A stretch of 64,000 nt of DNA from Alphaproteobacteria bacterium (GCA_020632795.1 JACKEV010000006.1:988501-1052500); one strand, 5' to 3'. Shown: positions 15,050 to 23,709, counted from the stretch's first letter. Notes: generated by a model from the sequence alone, not told the origin. A program made the numbers and translations.

Positions 15050-17637
15050 GGGCGCTCCTCCAGCCGACCGCCGCCGACGGTCCAGCGCCGCCAGCCGGAG
15101 CGCTCCACCAGGGTGGCCCGGACCCGCGCCTCCTCCCGGAGCAGCGCAGCGTACAGGCCCCCCGCCGCGTTCAGGGCCTCGGGGGCGCCGTCCTCGACCA
15201 CCGCGCCGTCCTCGACGACCAGCACCCGGGGGAAGCCGCGGGTGTCCCCCACGTCGTGGGTCACACAGAGCAGCGTGGTGTCCTGCCAGTGGGCGCGGGC
15301 GCGGGCCATCAGGGCGCGGCGCTGGCCGCGATCCAGGCCCCGGAAGGGCTCATCGAGCAGGGCGAGCCCGACGTCGGGGCGCCCCAGGGCCCGGCCCAGC
15401 CGCACCCGCTGCCCCTGCCCCCCGGAGAGCAGCCCGCCGCCCTCCCCCAGCGGGCTGCGCAGGCCGTCGGGCAGCTCCCGCAGGACCGCCAGCAGATCCG
15501 CCTGCTCCAGGACCGCGTCCACCGGGCCGGCGTGGTCCTCGTGCCCGTAGCGCAGGTTGTCCAGCAGCGAGCGGTTCCAGAGCTGCACCGCCGGGTCCAC
15601 CCAGGCCAGCCGTCGGCGCAGCGCGGGCAGCAGGCGCGGCTCCAGCGACAGCCCCGAGACCGCCACCTGCCCGGCGGTGGGCCGCCACCACCCCAGCACC
15701 AGCCCCAGCAGCGAGGACTTGCCCGCCCCGGAGCGGCCCACCACCGCGACGTGCTCCCCGGGCTGGATCTCCAGGGCCGGCAGGTCCAGCACCCGGCGCC
15801 CCCCGGCCTCCACGGTGAGCCCCTCCATCCGAAGGCCCAGGGCCCCGCGCCAGGCCGAGGGGCACGCGAGGTCGCCCCCCGCGCCCTCCTCCGGGGCGTC
15901 CAGGGGCTCCAGCACCCGCATCGCCACGCTCTGGAGCGCGGGCAGGCTGCGCAGGCTGGACGCGAGGGCCTGGCCCTGCGCAGGGATGAGGGTGGCCCAG
16001 TAGATCAGCAGCAGCGCGGCCCCGGCGTGCTCGGCCCGGCTGAGGTGGGCGCTGACCATGAGCGCGGCCAGGACCAGCCCGGCGACCCCCTGGACCGCGC
16101 CCGCCGCGATGGAGGCCCGCAGGGCGTCGTCCCCTGCCCTGCGCCAGCCCACCAGCAGGCCCTCGTGCTCCCGGCGCATGGCCTCCTCGGCGCCGTGGGC
16201 CCGCAGGGGCACCGCCCCCAGCATGCTGTCCAGGTAGGTGCGGGCCAGCGCGCCGTCGAAGGTCTGCCGGCGAAGCTCCCGGCTGGTCAGGAACGGGTGG
16301 AGCAGCGCCGGGAGCGCCACCGCCGCGCTGCCCGAGGCGAGCACCAGCGGCCACAGGCCCGGGTCCAGCCAGAGGATGCCCGCCAGGCTGCCCAGCAGCG
16401 CCGCAAGGGCCTGCGCCGCCCCGAACAGCGCGCCCGGGATGGCCCGCAGCGCCGTGATCGCGTGGGCGCGCTCGGCCAGATCCGAGGTCAGGCGGCTGGA
16501 GAAGTATCGGTCCCCGAGGCGCGGCAGCTTGCGGTGGAAGGCCAGGCGCAGAGCCCCCTCCAGCCGGCGCCCCACCCGGGCCAGGGCATACCCCCAGCTC
16601 GCCCCCATCGCGGTCAGGAGCAGGATCAGGCCGACGAGGGCGGCGACGCCGAGGCCCCGCTGCGTGGGGGTCTGGAGCCAGCGGCCGGCGTCGAGCAGCG
16701 CGCGCATCAGCGCCGCCTGGACCACGCCCCCCGCCGCCCCGAAGGCCGCCACCGCCAGCCCGGCGAGGGGCGCCCAGGGCGCGACCTGCCGGATGAGGGC
16801 CCAGAGGGCGTGGACGGGCCGCTCCGGGGGGGCCGCCAGGGCCGCCGCGAGGTCCTCGGAGCGCTGGCCCAGAGCCTCAAGGGCGCGGGCCTCCGGTCGC
16901 CGCAGGGTGAGGACGACCGCGCCGGTCACCTCGACCTGCTCCCCCGCCGGTCGGGCGCACCAGGCCTCGGGCGGCGCCCCCTGCTGGACCAGCGCGCCGA
17001 CCAGCCCCACCGCGTCGGGACCCCGGCGGAGCGCCCCGCTGGCGCAGAGGGTCTCCGTGGAGCGCACCGCCGCGTCCAGCGCGCACAGGCCCATCGCGGA
17101 AGCCGAGGCCTCGGAGATCCCCGTCTCCACGGCCTCCTCGGAGAAGCCGAGCGCTGTCATCCGCGCCGCGAGGCCCCCACGGAAGACCGCCGCGCGGGAC
17201 CAGCGGTCCCAGAGCGCCGCGTCCAGCCGCATGGTGTGCTTGTAGAGCTGGGGGCGCAGTGCGCTCCAGCGCATCCACAGCCGCCCCCGGGCCGGGTCCA
17301 TCACCTGCACGAAGGGGCCCGCCGACCGCCACAGCAGCACGAAGTGGGTGCTCAGGTCGGCCTGGGCCAGCACCACCACCGCGGGCAGGGCCAGGGCCTC
17401 GGGCCGGTGGACGTGGTCGACCGGGATGAGGGTCTGGACCGGCCGCATGCCCAGGGTGGCGGCCAGATCCTCCAGGGTGTTGATGCTGGTGCCGTCGACG
17501 TCGGTCTGGCAGGCCTCCCGCAGGTGCCCGAGGTGGACCGGCACGCCGTAGCCCTCCAGCGCGGACTTGAGCACCGCCGGGCCGCAGTCCATCGCCGAGG
17601 TCTGGATGACCTCCGGGGCGCGCCAGCGGCGGCTCAC
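15046..17637 (-). CDS. C39-peptidase ABC exporter (PCAT-type) for RiPP maturation and secretion
   Basis: An 863-residue protein with three parts. Residues 8-130 are a C39 leader peptidase: Gln12 (oxyanion hole), Cys18 in AMDCGP, His98 in LSTHFVLLW and Asp114 in QVMDPA. A membrane domain occupies about 330-600, and the ATPase carries Walker A GRSGAGKSSL, signature LSGGQGQRVRLGRAL and Walker B LALLDEPFRGLD. GTG 17637 is chosen because it overlaps the HlyD stop (GTGA) and precedes the C39 motif by 17 residues. Such transporters cut leaders after a double-glycine-like site and export the core. It is encoded between an HlyD adaptor and a second ABC gene, downstream of a graspetide precursor and ligase. 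Confidence 0.9.
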   Translation of the reverse strand: MSRRWRAPEVIQTSAMDCGPAVLKSALEGYGVPVHLGHLREACQTDVDGTSINTLEDLAATLGMRPVQTLIPVDHVHRPEALALPAVVVLAQADLSTHFVLLWRSAGPFVQVMDPARGRLWMRWSALRPQLYKHTMRLDAALWDRWSRAAVFRGGLAARMTALGFSEEAVETGISEASASAMGLCALDAAVRSTETLCASGALRRGPDAVGLVGALVQQGAPPEAWCARPAGEQVEVTGAVVLTLRRPEARALEALGQRSEDLAAALAAPPERPVHALWALIRQVAPWAPLAGLAVAAFGAAGGVVQAALMRALLDAGRWLQTPTQRGLGVAALVGLILLLTAMGASWGYALARVGRRLEGALRLAFHRKLPRLGDRYFSSRLTSDLAERAHAITALRAIPGALFGAAQALAALLGSLAGILWLDPGLWPLVLASGSAAVALPALLHPFLTSRELRRQTFDGALARTYLDSMLGAVPLRAHGAEEAMRREHEGLLVGWRRAGDDALRASIAAGAVQGVAGLVLAALMVSAHLSRAEHAGAALLLIYWATLIPAQGQALASSLRSLPALQSVAMRVLEPLDAPEEGAGGDLACPSAWRGALGLRMEGLTVEAGGRRVLDLPALEIQPGEHVAVVGRSGAGKSSLLGLVLGWWRPTAGQVAVSGLSLEPRLLPALRRRLAWVDPAVQLWNRSLLDNLRYGHEDHAGPVDAVLEQADLLAVLRELPDGLRSPLGEGGGLLSGGQGQRVRLGRALGRPDVGLALLDEPFRGLDRGQRRALMARARAHWQDTTLLCVTHDVGDTRGFPRVLVVEDGAVVEDGAPEALNAAGGLYAALLREEARVRATLVERSGWRRWTVGGGRLEERP

Positions 17638-18791
17638 GGGCCTCCGGCCCCGCTGGCCTGCCCCGCGGCGCGCACCAGCAGGCTGGCCGGGGAGAGCCGC
17701 TCCACCTCCACCTCCACCTCGGCCACCAGGCCGTGGCGCAGGCCCTCCTGGGCGCCGACCAGGGCCAGCTCGGCGGCCACGAGGCCGTCGGCGCCGGGCT
17801 CGCTGCCCACCCGGGCGACCTCGGCGCGGCGCGCGCCCAGGGCCCCGCCGCCGCCGATGACCCGCACCCGCGCGCTCTGACCGGGCTGGACCCGCCCCAC
17901 GGCGCGCTCCGGCGGGAAGCGGGCGAGGACCTCCAGGGGGTTGTCCGGCACGACGACCACCAGGGGCGCGTCGGCGGCCACCCGCTGGCCGGGCACCAGG
18001 GCGGCCCGCTCCCCCACGACCCCGGCGATGGGGGCGCGGACGGCGCGCTCCTCGACCGCGCGCTCCAGGCGCAGGACCTCGGCCTCCGCGATGGCCAGAT
18101 CGGCCTCGGCGGCGTAGCGGGCCTCGACCTCCCGGCTGGCGCTGGCCTCCCCCTGCATGAGGGCCTGACGGAGCAGCCCGGCGTAGCGGCCCAGAGCCTC
18201 CTGGGCGGCGCGGACCCGGGCCTCGCGGGCGGCCAGCTCGGTGCGGGCGGCGTCTCGCTCGGCGGCGCTGGCGGCCCCGGCGGCGATCAGGGCGTCGACC
18301 CGGGCCAGGGCCAGGCGGGACTCCTCGGCGCGGACCCGGGCCTCCTCCAGCTCGGCGCGGGCGGCGCTCAAGGACGCGGCGCTGGCCAGGCCCTCGGCCT
18401 CGCGCCCGGCGGCCTCGGCGCTGCCGGTGGTCTCCATCGCGGCGAGCTGCTGGCGCAGGCCCTCCACCCGGGACCGGGCGGCGCTGAGCTGGAGGCGAAG
18501 CTCCGCGTCGTCGAGCTGCACCAGGAGCTGACCGGCGGCGACGGCGTCCCCGAGGGCCACCGGCGCGTCGACGACCTCGGCGGCCACCGGGGCCCTCAGC
18601 CGGGCGACCCCCTGCACGCTGACCCGGGCGGAGGCGGCGGACTCGTAGAGGGTCACCTCCCCGAAGGCCAGCCAGCCCCCCCACAGCGCCAGCAGCGCCA
18701 GCGCGACCCCCACGCCCACCCCGGCGCTGCCGCGATCGGCGGTGAGGGCGCGGGTGGTGCGGGAGAAGTCGGGGACCACGGCGGGCTCCAC
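17634..18791 (-). CDS. HlyD-family periplasmic adaptor (membrane fusion protein)
   Basis: A 385-residue protein with a single N-terminal transmembrane helix (GVGVALALLALWGGWLAF, about residues 24-41), a lipoyl-like half (VRLRAPVAAEVVDAP type, near residue 70), a long Ala/Glu/Arg coiled-coil hairpin (residues about 100-245) and the second lipoyl half (VRAPIAGVVGERAAL). This is the usual HlyD/MFP order. It would link the inner-membrane C39 ABC exporter to an outer-membrane channel; no TolC-like gene is adjacent. It starts with GTG, lies 24 bases after the ATP-grasp gene and overlaps the C39 exporter start, so the operon reads ligase, adaptor, exporter. Confidence 0.85.
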   Translation of the reverse strand: MEPAVVPDFSRTTRALTADRGSAGVGVGVALALLALWGGWLAFGEVTLYESAASARVSVQGVARLRAPVAAEVVDAPVALGDAVAAGQLLVQLDDAELRLQLSAARSRVEGLRQQLAAMETTGSAEAAGREAEGLASAASLSAARAELEEARVRAEESRLALARVDALIAAGAASAAERDAARTELAAREARVRAAQEALGRYAGLLRQALMQGEASASREVEARYAAEADLAIAEAEVLRLERAVEERAVRAPIAGVVGERAALVPGQRVAADAPLVVVVPDNPLEVLARFPPERAVGRVQPGQSARVRVIGGGGALGARRAEVARVGSEPGADGLVAAELALVGAQEGLRHGLVAEVEVEVERLSPASLLVRAAGQASGAGGP

Positions 18792-18815
18792 AGGGCCTGC
18801 GAGTATCGCACCCTC

Positions 18816-19784
18816 TCAGGCGCGTGGGGGCGGCCACCCGGCCAGCAGCTCGGCGATGGCCACGCTGACGGCGCCCTCGTGCAGGGGGTCGAGCCACAGG
18901 TACTCGCCGGCCGGGTTCAGCTCCAGGAAGACCACCCGGCCGTCGCGGGTGCGGATGAAGTCCGCGGCCCCGTAGCTCAGGCCCAGCCGGTCCATGAGGC
19001 GCAGCAGCCCCTCGGCGGCGGGCTCGGGCAGGGTGTCGCGGCGCCAGTGGCGGGCCAGCGCCTTGGCCTCGCGGCGCCAGTCCACGCCCTCCCCGGCCTC
19101 GGGGCCCTGTTCGAGCGCGGCGGTGAAGAGCTGGCGGCCCACCACGGTCACCCGGTACTCCACCGCCGCGTCCAGGCGCTCCTGGAAGGTGCCGGGGCAC
19201 AGCTCCAGCCCGTCCAGCTCGGCCAGATCCTGCGGGCTCAAGGGGGTGGTGAAGACGACCTGCGGGTCCCCGGACGCCCGGATGGCGAAGCTGGTGAGCA
19301 CCTTGGTGACCACCGGGCGCCCCAGCGCCGCGGCCCAGGCGCGCACCGCGTCGGCGTCGCTGCTGCAGAGGGTCGCGGGCACGTCCAGGCCGCAGGCCGC
19401 AGCCAGGGAGAGCTGCCGGGGCTTGCGGCCGGCGTGATCCAGGCGCCACTTGGGGTCGGTGACCAGGGTCTCGTGGCGGCCCAGCGCCCCCAGCAGGAAG
19501 GCGCGCAGCTCGTCGGCCACCCCGGCCTTCAGGGCCGACGAGGCGTCGGGGGGCAGATCCGGCACGAAGCGGGTGCGGCGGTACCAGATCGAGCGCAGGC
19601 GGTCCAGCCGGGTGGTGTGCGCCCCCTCCCGGATCTCCAGCACGCCGTCGGTCCCGAGGATCAGGCGCAGGTCCCGGGGGAAGCGGTCGGTGTCGAGCAC
19701 GACGGGCTCCACGCCCAGCTCGGCGAGGCGCTCGGTCACGCCGACGGTGGAGAGGTCGCTGCGGGAGAGGATGAGGGTCTGCAT
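18816..19784 (-). CDS. MvdC/MvdD-like ATP-grasp ligase (graspetide macrocyclase)
   Basis: A 322-residue ATP-grasp protein of the microviridin/graspetide ligase type. Landmarks include VVLDTDRFPRDL near residue 28, IWYRRTRF near 66, PVVTKVLTSF (ATP-binding Lys) near 160, CPGTFQE followed by YRVTVVG, and the C-terminal metal-binding FLELNPAGEYLWL near 290. These enzymes activate Asp/Glu side chains with ATP and join them to Thr/Ser or Lys side chains of the precursor core, giving omega-ester or omega-amide rings. It lies 64 bases downstream of the 60-residue precursor on the same strand and is the most likely enzyme acting on it. Whether it makes esters or amides cannot be told here. Confidence 0.88.
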   Translation of the reverse strand: MQTLILSRSDLSTVGVTERLAELGVEPVVLDTDRFPRDLRLILGTDGVLEIREGAHTTRLDRLRSIWYRRTRFVPDLPPDASSALKAGVADELRAFLLGALGRHETLVTDPKWRLDHAGRKPRQLSLAAACGLDVPATLCSSDADAVRAWAAALGRPVVTKVLTSFAIRASGDPQVVFTTPLSPQDLAELDGLELCPGTFQERLDAAVEYRVTVVGRQLFTAALEQGPEAGEGVDWRREAKALARHWRRDTLPEPAAEGLLRLMDRLGLSYGAADFIRTRDGRVVFLELNPAGEYLWLDPLHEGAVSVAIAELLAGWPPPRA

Positions 19785-19848
19785 GGCGGCGCCCGAAAGC
19801 AGCAGGGGCGGCGCGCTGGCGCCGCCCCCGAGGTCTGAGGTCGAAAGC

Positions 19849-20031
19849 TCAGTACTCCAGGCCCCACGGATCGTCGTCGCCGTCGGAGGGGTACTTCATG
19901 GTCTCCTGGCCCTTGTCCTCCCACCACTTCTTGCGGTCGGTCTCGGCGCCAGCCTTGACGTCGGTGCGGATGGAAGGCGTGGCGTCGTCCTGGGTCTCGA
20001 CGAAGCGCATGAAGAAGGGCTTCTTGCTCAT
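19849..20031 (-). CDS. Microviridin-type graspetide precursor peptide
   Basis: A 60-residue peptide. Residues 5-12 read PFFMRFVE, closely matching the PFFARFL(E) leader motif by which microviridin ligases bind their substrate. Residues 44-54 read TMKYPSDGDDD, matching the core pattern T-x-K-Y-P-S-D-x-(D/E)-(D/E) that becomes two esters and one amide. The tail is PWGLEY. ATG 20031 is preferred over upstream in-frame starts because the leader motif follows it directly and GGGAG lies 8 bases upstream. A GA pair at residues 28-29 could be a C39 cleavage site, but the -4 position is Lys rather than a hydrophobic residue, so this is uncertain. The ligase and exporter genes follow. Confidence 0.9.
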   Translation of the reverse strand: MSKKPFFMRFVETQDDATPSIRTDVKAGAETDRKKWWEDKGQETMKYPSDGDDDPWGLEY

Positions 20032-20138
20032 GGGGGTGCTCCCGTTGGGTGTTTGTGGCTGCGGAGTGCATCTCCGAGCGACACCTTCAAGGTAGGGCGG
20101 CGGGTCCCCGCTGTGACCCTTCATGGATCCATCACGGT

Positions 20139-20843
20139 TCACTGCTGGCGCAGTCGGTACATCCGCTCCGGGTCGGCGCGATCGGCGTCCGTCAGCTTCT
20201 CCAGCGGATCGCGGGAGAGTCGGGCCAGCGCCTGGGGATCGCGCTCACCCGGGACCGCCTCCCCCGACACGATCAGCGCGTCTGCTTCGGGTCCCGGCTC
20301 CAGATCGACGATCAGGTGGAGCCGCGTGGCGCCCTCGTTGATCATGCCGTGCGGGGCGCTGTTGTTGAACATCCACGCTGTCCCGGCCGGCATGTGCACG
20401 AAGCGCCCGGAGACACACAGGCGGGCGCGCTCCGTGGTGCGCAGAGCGATGTGGACGCGGTGGTGGTGGTCCCAGTGGGGCGTATCGTCGATGTGCAGTC
20501 GGATGTCGGAGCCGGGCGGGCTCCGTCCGATCCATGCGATGCGGGCGGGCACCCCCAGCGCAGTGTCGAGGGTCTGACGCACCTTCGGGAGCCCTGCGAG
20601 CACAGGGGCATCCACCCCCGCGCCGCTGGTCAGGCGGCCGCCGGGCCAGGCGGTCGCCGGTCCGCCTCGCAGCACCAGGAGCTGCGTCCCCAGGTGCCAC
20701 TTCCACTGGCTCTTCAGCCACACCTCCTCGGCGATGTGATCGATCTCGGCGAGCAGAGGCTCTGGCTCCACGCGGAAGGGAAGCCGCAGGAAGGTATAGG
20801 GCTTCAGGGTCGCAGAGGTGGACTGATGACGACGTTGATACAC
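20139..20843 (-). CDS. Aspartyl/asparaginyl beta-hydroxylase-like iron/2OG oxygenase
   Basis: A 234-residue protein of the Asp/Asn beta-hydroxylase family. The iron ligands are visible as an HxD motif in RLHIDDTPHWDHHHRVHIAL and a distal His in APHGMINEGATRLHLIVDL, the latter carrying an Arg suitable for 2-oxoglutarate. GTG 20843 is chosen because GGAGGGGTCTC precedes it; an in-frame ATG at 20873 is the alternative. It lies 107 bases upstream of the graspetide precursor on the same strand, so it probably belongs to that operon, and could hydroxylate Asp residues of the Asp-rich core. It overlaps by 18 bases the start of the divergent plus-strand gene at 20826. Confidence 0.8.
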   Translation of the reverse strand: MYQRRHQSTSATLKPYTFLRLPFRVEPEPLLAEIDHIAEEVWLKSQWKWHLGTQLLVLRGGPATAWPGGRLTSGAGVDAPVLAGLPKVRQTLDTALGVPARIAWIGRSPPGSDIRLHIDDTPHWDHHHRVHIALRTTERARLCVSGRFVHMPAGTAWMFNNSAPHGMINEGATRLHLIVDLEPGPEADALIVSGEAVPGERDPQALARLSRDPLEKLTDADRADPERMYRLRQQ

Positions 20844-21677
20844 GAGACCCCTCCGGCGCTGGAGTGGCTTCATCTTGCCGACGGCAGGGTGGTGGTGGCA
20901 AGTCCCGATCGAGCCTGGGTGCACCGCCCGGGCCCGGGCCTCACCGACCCGTTCGTCCGACCGATGCAGGGCCGGGGCTCCCCGGAGACCGCGCGGCGGC
21001 TGCTCGACGGCCTCATCGCCGCGGCCCGGCCCGCGCGCCCGGCGACGCGCCCTCCCCTGTCCCTTCACCGGTGGGCGTGGCGCCTCGCAGGCTTCTACCA
21101 GACCACCCACGCCACGCCCCCCACGATGGCGGCCGCGGCCGAGAAGTTCCGGACATCCGGGGATCTCGCCCTGGCGGCGTACTGCGACGCCAAGGTGCGC
21201 GACGAGGGCGGCCACGACCGCCTCGCGCTGCGGGACCTCCAGGCGCTGGGCTACGACGCCGATGGGCTGGTCGAGGCCGTCGTGCCCCACACCGCCGCCG
21301 CGCTGGTGACCTGGTTCACCGAGCTGCTCCAGCCCGCGCGGCCGGTGGGGGTGCTCGGCTACGCCTACGCGCTGGAGCGCATGGCGATGACCGTAGACGC
21401 GTCCTACCTCAGGGCCGTGGAGGCGCTGCTGCCGCCCGGTGTGCGGGCGACGCGGTGCCTCCGCGTGCACTCCGCGCTCGGCTCAGACGCCGATCACGTC
21501 GACGACATCATCGACGTGATGCAGCAGATCGACGCGACCGATCGCGTCGCCATCGGCCGGGCCTGCTTCCGGACCGCGCAGATCCTGTTCCACAGCCCCC
21601 CCGAGGGCCCCCCGTCGGACGAGGCCATCGCGGCCGCGACCCGTCCCTTCCTTCGCCAAGGAGCCACCCATGAGTGA
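20826..21677 (+). CDS. Haem-oxygenase-like (HDO-type) iron-containing redox enzyme
   Basis: A 283-residue, mainly helical protein. Residues about 108-135 (AAYCDAKVRDEGGHDRLAL) contain an E-x-x-H pair, and DADHVDDIIDVMQQID near residue 225 supplies a second H/D cluster, as in haem-oxygenase-fold diiron oxidases. An AGAGG ribosome binding site lies before ATG 20826. It opens the plus-strand operon and overlaps by 8 bases the NHLP-leader precursor gene that follows, so it is likely a tailoring oxidase for that peptide or for a residue attached to it. The family call rests on the metal-ligand pattern and helical character; the reaction is unknown. Confidence 0.65.
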   Translation: MTTLIHETPPALEWLHLADGRVVVASPDRAWVHRPGPGLTDPFVRPMQGRGSPETARRLLDGLIAAARPARPATRPPLSLHRWAWRLAGFYQTTHATPPTMAAAAEKFRTSGDLALAAYCDAKVRDEGGHDRLALRDLQALGYDADGLVEAVVPHTAAALVTWFTELLQPARPVGVLGYAYALERMAMTVDASYLRAVEALLPPGVRATRCLRVHSALGSDADHVDDIIDVMQQIDATDRVAIGRACFRTAQILFHSPPEGPPSDEAIAAATRPFLRQGATHE

Positions 21678-21933
21678 CGACGCACGAGCCGCCGCCTGGC
21701 AGAGAATCACCGAGCGCGCGTGGGCAGACCCGCGCTTCAAGCAGAGCCTCCTCGATGATCCCAACCACGTGCTCGCCGCGCACGGCTTCCCGGTCCCGGC
21801 CGGGGTGAACTTCGTCGTCGTCGAGGACGAGCCCACCCGCGCCCACCTCGTCCTCCCCCCGCCGCCCAGCGCAGAGCTGTCGATCTCGCCGCTCGATCGG
21901 GACGCGCTGGCGGACTACGATCCGGGCTTCTGA
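21670..21933 (+). CDS. RiPP precursor with nitrile-hydratase-like (NHLP) leader
   Basis: An 87-residue peptide. Residues 13-65 follow the NHLP/nitrile-hydratase-alpha leader pattern: ITERAWADPRFKQSLLDDP, then a PVPAGVNFVVVEDEP segment and HLVLPPPP. The remaining 21 residues (67-87) are the putative core: rich in Asp and Leu, with Ser67, Ser71 and Ser73, one Tyr near the end and a C-terminal DYDPGF. There is no Cys or Thr in the core and no double glycine at the leader boundary, so it is neither a lanthipeptide nor an azole substrate in the usual sense. AAGGAG precedes ATG 21670. It sits directly before halogenase-like, S53 peptidase and LanB-like genes. Confidence 0.82.
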   Translation: MSDDARAAAWQRITERAWADPRFKQSLLDDPNHVLAAHGFPVPAGVNFVVVEDEPTRAHLVLPPPPSAELSISPLDRDALADYDPGF

Positions 21934-21936
21934 GCG

Positions 21937-23709
21937 ATGACCGAGCAACGCGACTGCGTCGTCATCGGAGGAGGGCCCGCAGGCGCCACCTTCGCGGGCA
22001 TCGTCTCGAAGTACGCCCCCCACCTGTCGGTCACCGTGCTGGAGCGGGCCCGCTTCCCCCGGTGGCGCATCGGCGAGAGCACCATCCCCGTGATGAACGG
22101 CGTGCTGCGGGATCTCGGCCTGTTCGACGAGATGATCCGCACCTGCCCGGTCAAGAAGCTCGGCGCGGTGTTCGTGTGGGGAAAGGACCGCACCCCCTGG
22201 AACGTGGACTTCCTGGCCCTACATGGCCTGGGCAGCGTCCAGGAGGTCGGCACCATCGACATCGTCGGGCGGGACCTGGAGGCGCTGCGCGGCGGGCGCA
22301 AGGACCTCAAGAACCCGCTGATCGCCTTCAACGTGCGCCGGGACCGCTTCGACCAGCGCCTGCTGGAGCGGGCCGGCGAGCTGGGCGCGGAGGTCCGCTT
22401 CGACACGGAGGTGACCGACGTGCTGCGGGACGACGCGGGCGCGGTGTGCGGGGTTCGCTGGTCGAGCCCCGACGGCGAGGGCACGATCCACACCCCCTTC
22501 GTGCTCGACGCCTCCGGGCTGGCCTCCATGCTCACCCGCGGGGACCGTCAGCGGGACGACTTCACCAACAACTTCGCGGCGTTCGGATACCTCTCCAACG
22601 CCGGTTGGAAGGTCACCTGCAGCGGCACCCGGGACTTCACGACCGTCTACATCGTCTCCTGCGCGCAGGGCTGGATCTGGTACTTCCCGATCGACGAAGA
22701 CGTGATGAGCGTGGGGTGCGTCACCCGCACCGAGCACTTCAGGGAGCGCATGAAGGAGGTCTCCCTGGAGGAGTTCTACTGGGAGACGCTGCGCGGCTGC
22801 CCCGAGGTCGCCGACCTCATCACCGACGCCAGCCTGCGCGACGACATCATGCCCAACGGGGCGCGGGTGCGCGCCTGCCAGGACTGGTCTTCGTGGGCCC
22901 GGCGCTTCGTGGGGCCGGGCTGGGCGTCCGCTGGCGACGCGGCGGTGTTCATCGATCCGATCATCTCCAGCGGCATGACCCGCGCCATGCTGAGCGCCCA
23001 CCGCGCGGCCTACACCTTCCTGACCCAGCACGCCCGCCCCGAGGTCGACCGCGAGGCGCTGTGGGAGACCTACGCCGACTTCGTCCGGGGCGAGGCCTCG
23101 GCGATGCTGCGCCTGGCGCGGCTGTTCTACGGGAACAACCGGGCGGTGGACTCGGTCTGGTGGGAGTCCCGGCGGCTGGTGAACGCGGAGGCGAAGATCG
23201 ACATCGGCGACCGCGAGGCCTTCGCGATGGCGGCCGCGGGTTTCTTCCCGAGCATGCGGGCGGTCAGCCCCGAGGTGCTCAAGCCCCTGCTCTCCAACCT
23301 GTCCGGGATGGACGAGGACATCGTGAGCGGCGCGCGCGACCGCCCGCGCCTGGACGACCTGGACGGAGCCACCTACACCGCATCCACGCCGTTCTCCCTG
23401 GCCCTCCAGGCCGAGCCGGCGGTGAACTACGGCCCCAAGGGGCAGCTCCTGCTCTACCACGACCTCGTCACCCGGGACTGGTCGATGTCCCACCGAATGG
23501 CGGCGTACCCCTGCAGGATCCCGGAGGTCATGGCACCGGTGGTCGACGCGATGCGGCGACACACCCGGGTCGACGCGCTGGTCGACGAGGCGGTCACCCT
23601 GCTGCCTGCCCGCTTCGGCGCGGCGGCTGTCCGCAAGGCCACCCACGATCTGGTACGGTCGGCGGCCATCAAGGGGTTCATCCAGGTGCGCACGGCTGCT
23701 GATGTCTGA
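21937..23709 (+). CDS. Flavin-dependent halogenase-like oxidoreductase
   Basis: A 590-residue flavoprotein. It has the FAD motif VVIGGGPAGAT (residues 8-18), the halogenase-type FPRWRIGEST near residue 46, a Lys pair in PVKKLGAVFVWGKDR near residue 75 where phenolic and pyrrolic halogenases keep a conserved Lys, a W-x-W-x-F-P motif at 246-251 (halogenases usually have WxWxIP) and FIDPIISSG at 338-346. These favour a true halogenase or close hydroxylase relative. It lies 3 bases after the NHLP precursor stop and overlaps the peptidase gene, so the likely substrate is the peptide or an amino acid carried on it; the Tyr in DYDPGF is one candidate. Activity cannot be settled by sequence alone. 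Confidence 0.82.
   Translation: MTEQRDCVVIGGGPAGATFAGIVSKYAPHLSVTVLERARFPRWRIGESTIPVMNGVLRDLGLFDEMIRTCPVKKLGAVFVWGKDRTPWNVDFLALHGLGSVQEVGTIDIVGRDLEALRGGRKDLKNPLIAFNVRRDRFDQRLLERAGELGAEVRFDTEVTDVLRDDAGAVCGVRWSSPDGEGTIHTPFVLDASGLASMLTRGDRQRDDFTNNFAAFGYLSNAGWKVTCSGTRDFTTVYIVSCAQGWIWYFPIDEDVMSVGCVTRTEHFRERMKEVSLEEFYWETLRGCPEVADLITDASLRDDIMPNGARVRACQDWSSWARRFVGPGWASAGDAAVFIDPIISSGMTRAMLSAHRAAYTFLTQHARPEVDREALWETYADFVRGEASAMLRLARLFYGNNRAVDSVWWESRRLVNAEAKIDIGDREAFAMAAAGFFPSMRAVSPEVLKPLLSNLSGMDEDIVSGARDRPRLDDLDGATYTASTPFSLALQAEPAVNYGPKGQLLLYHDLVTRDWSMSHRMAAYPCRIPEVMAPVVDAMRRHTRVDALVDEAVTLLPARFGAAAVRKATHDLVRSAAIKGFIQVRTAADV

Noticed and set aside
17638..19449. Upstream extension of the C39 exporter frame
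   Set aside because: The extension is Arg/Gly/Pro-rich shadow sequence over the HlyD and ligase genes. GTG 17637 gives a normal C39 N-terminus and a GTGA overlap.
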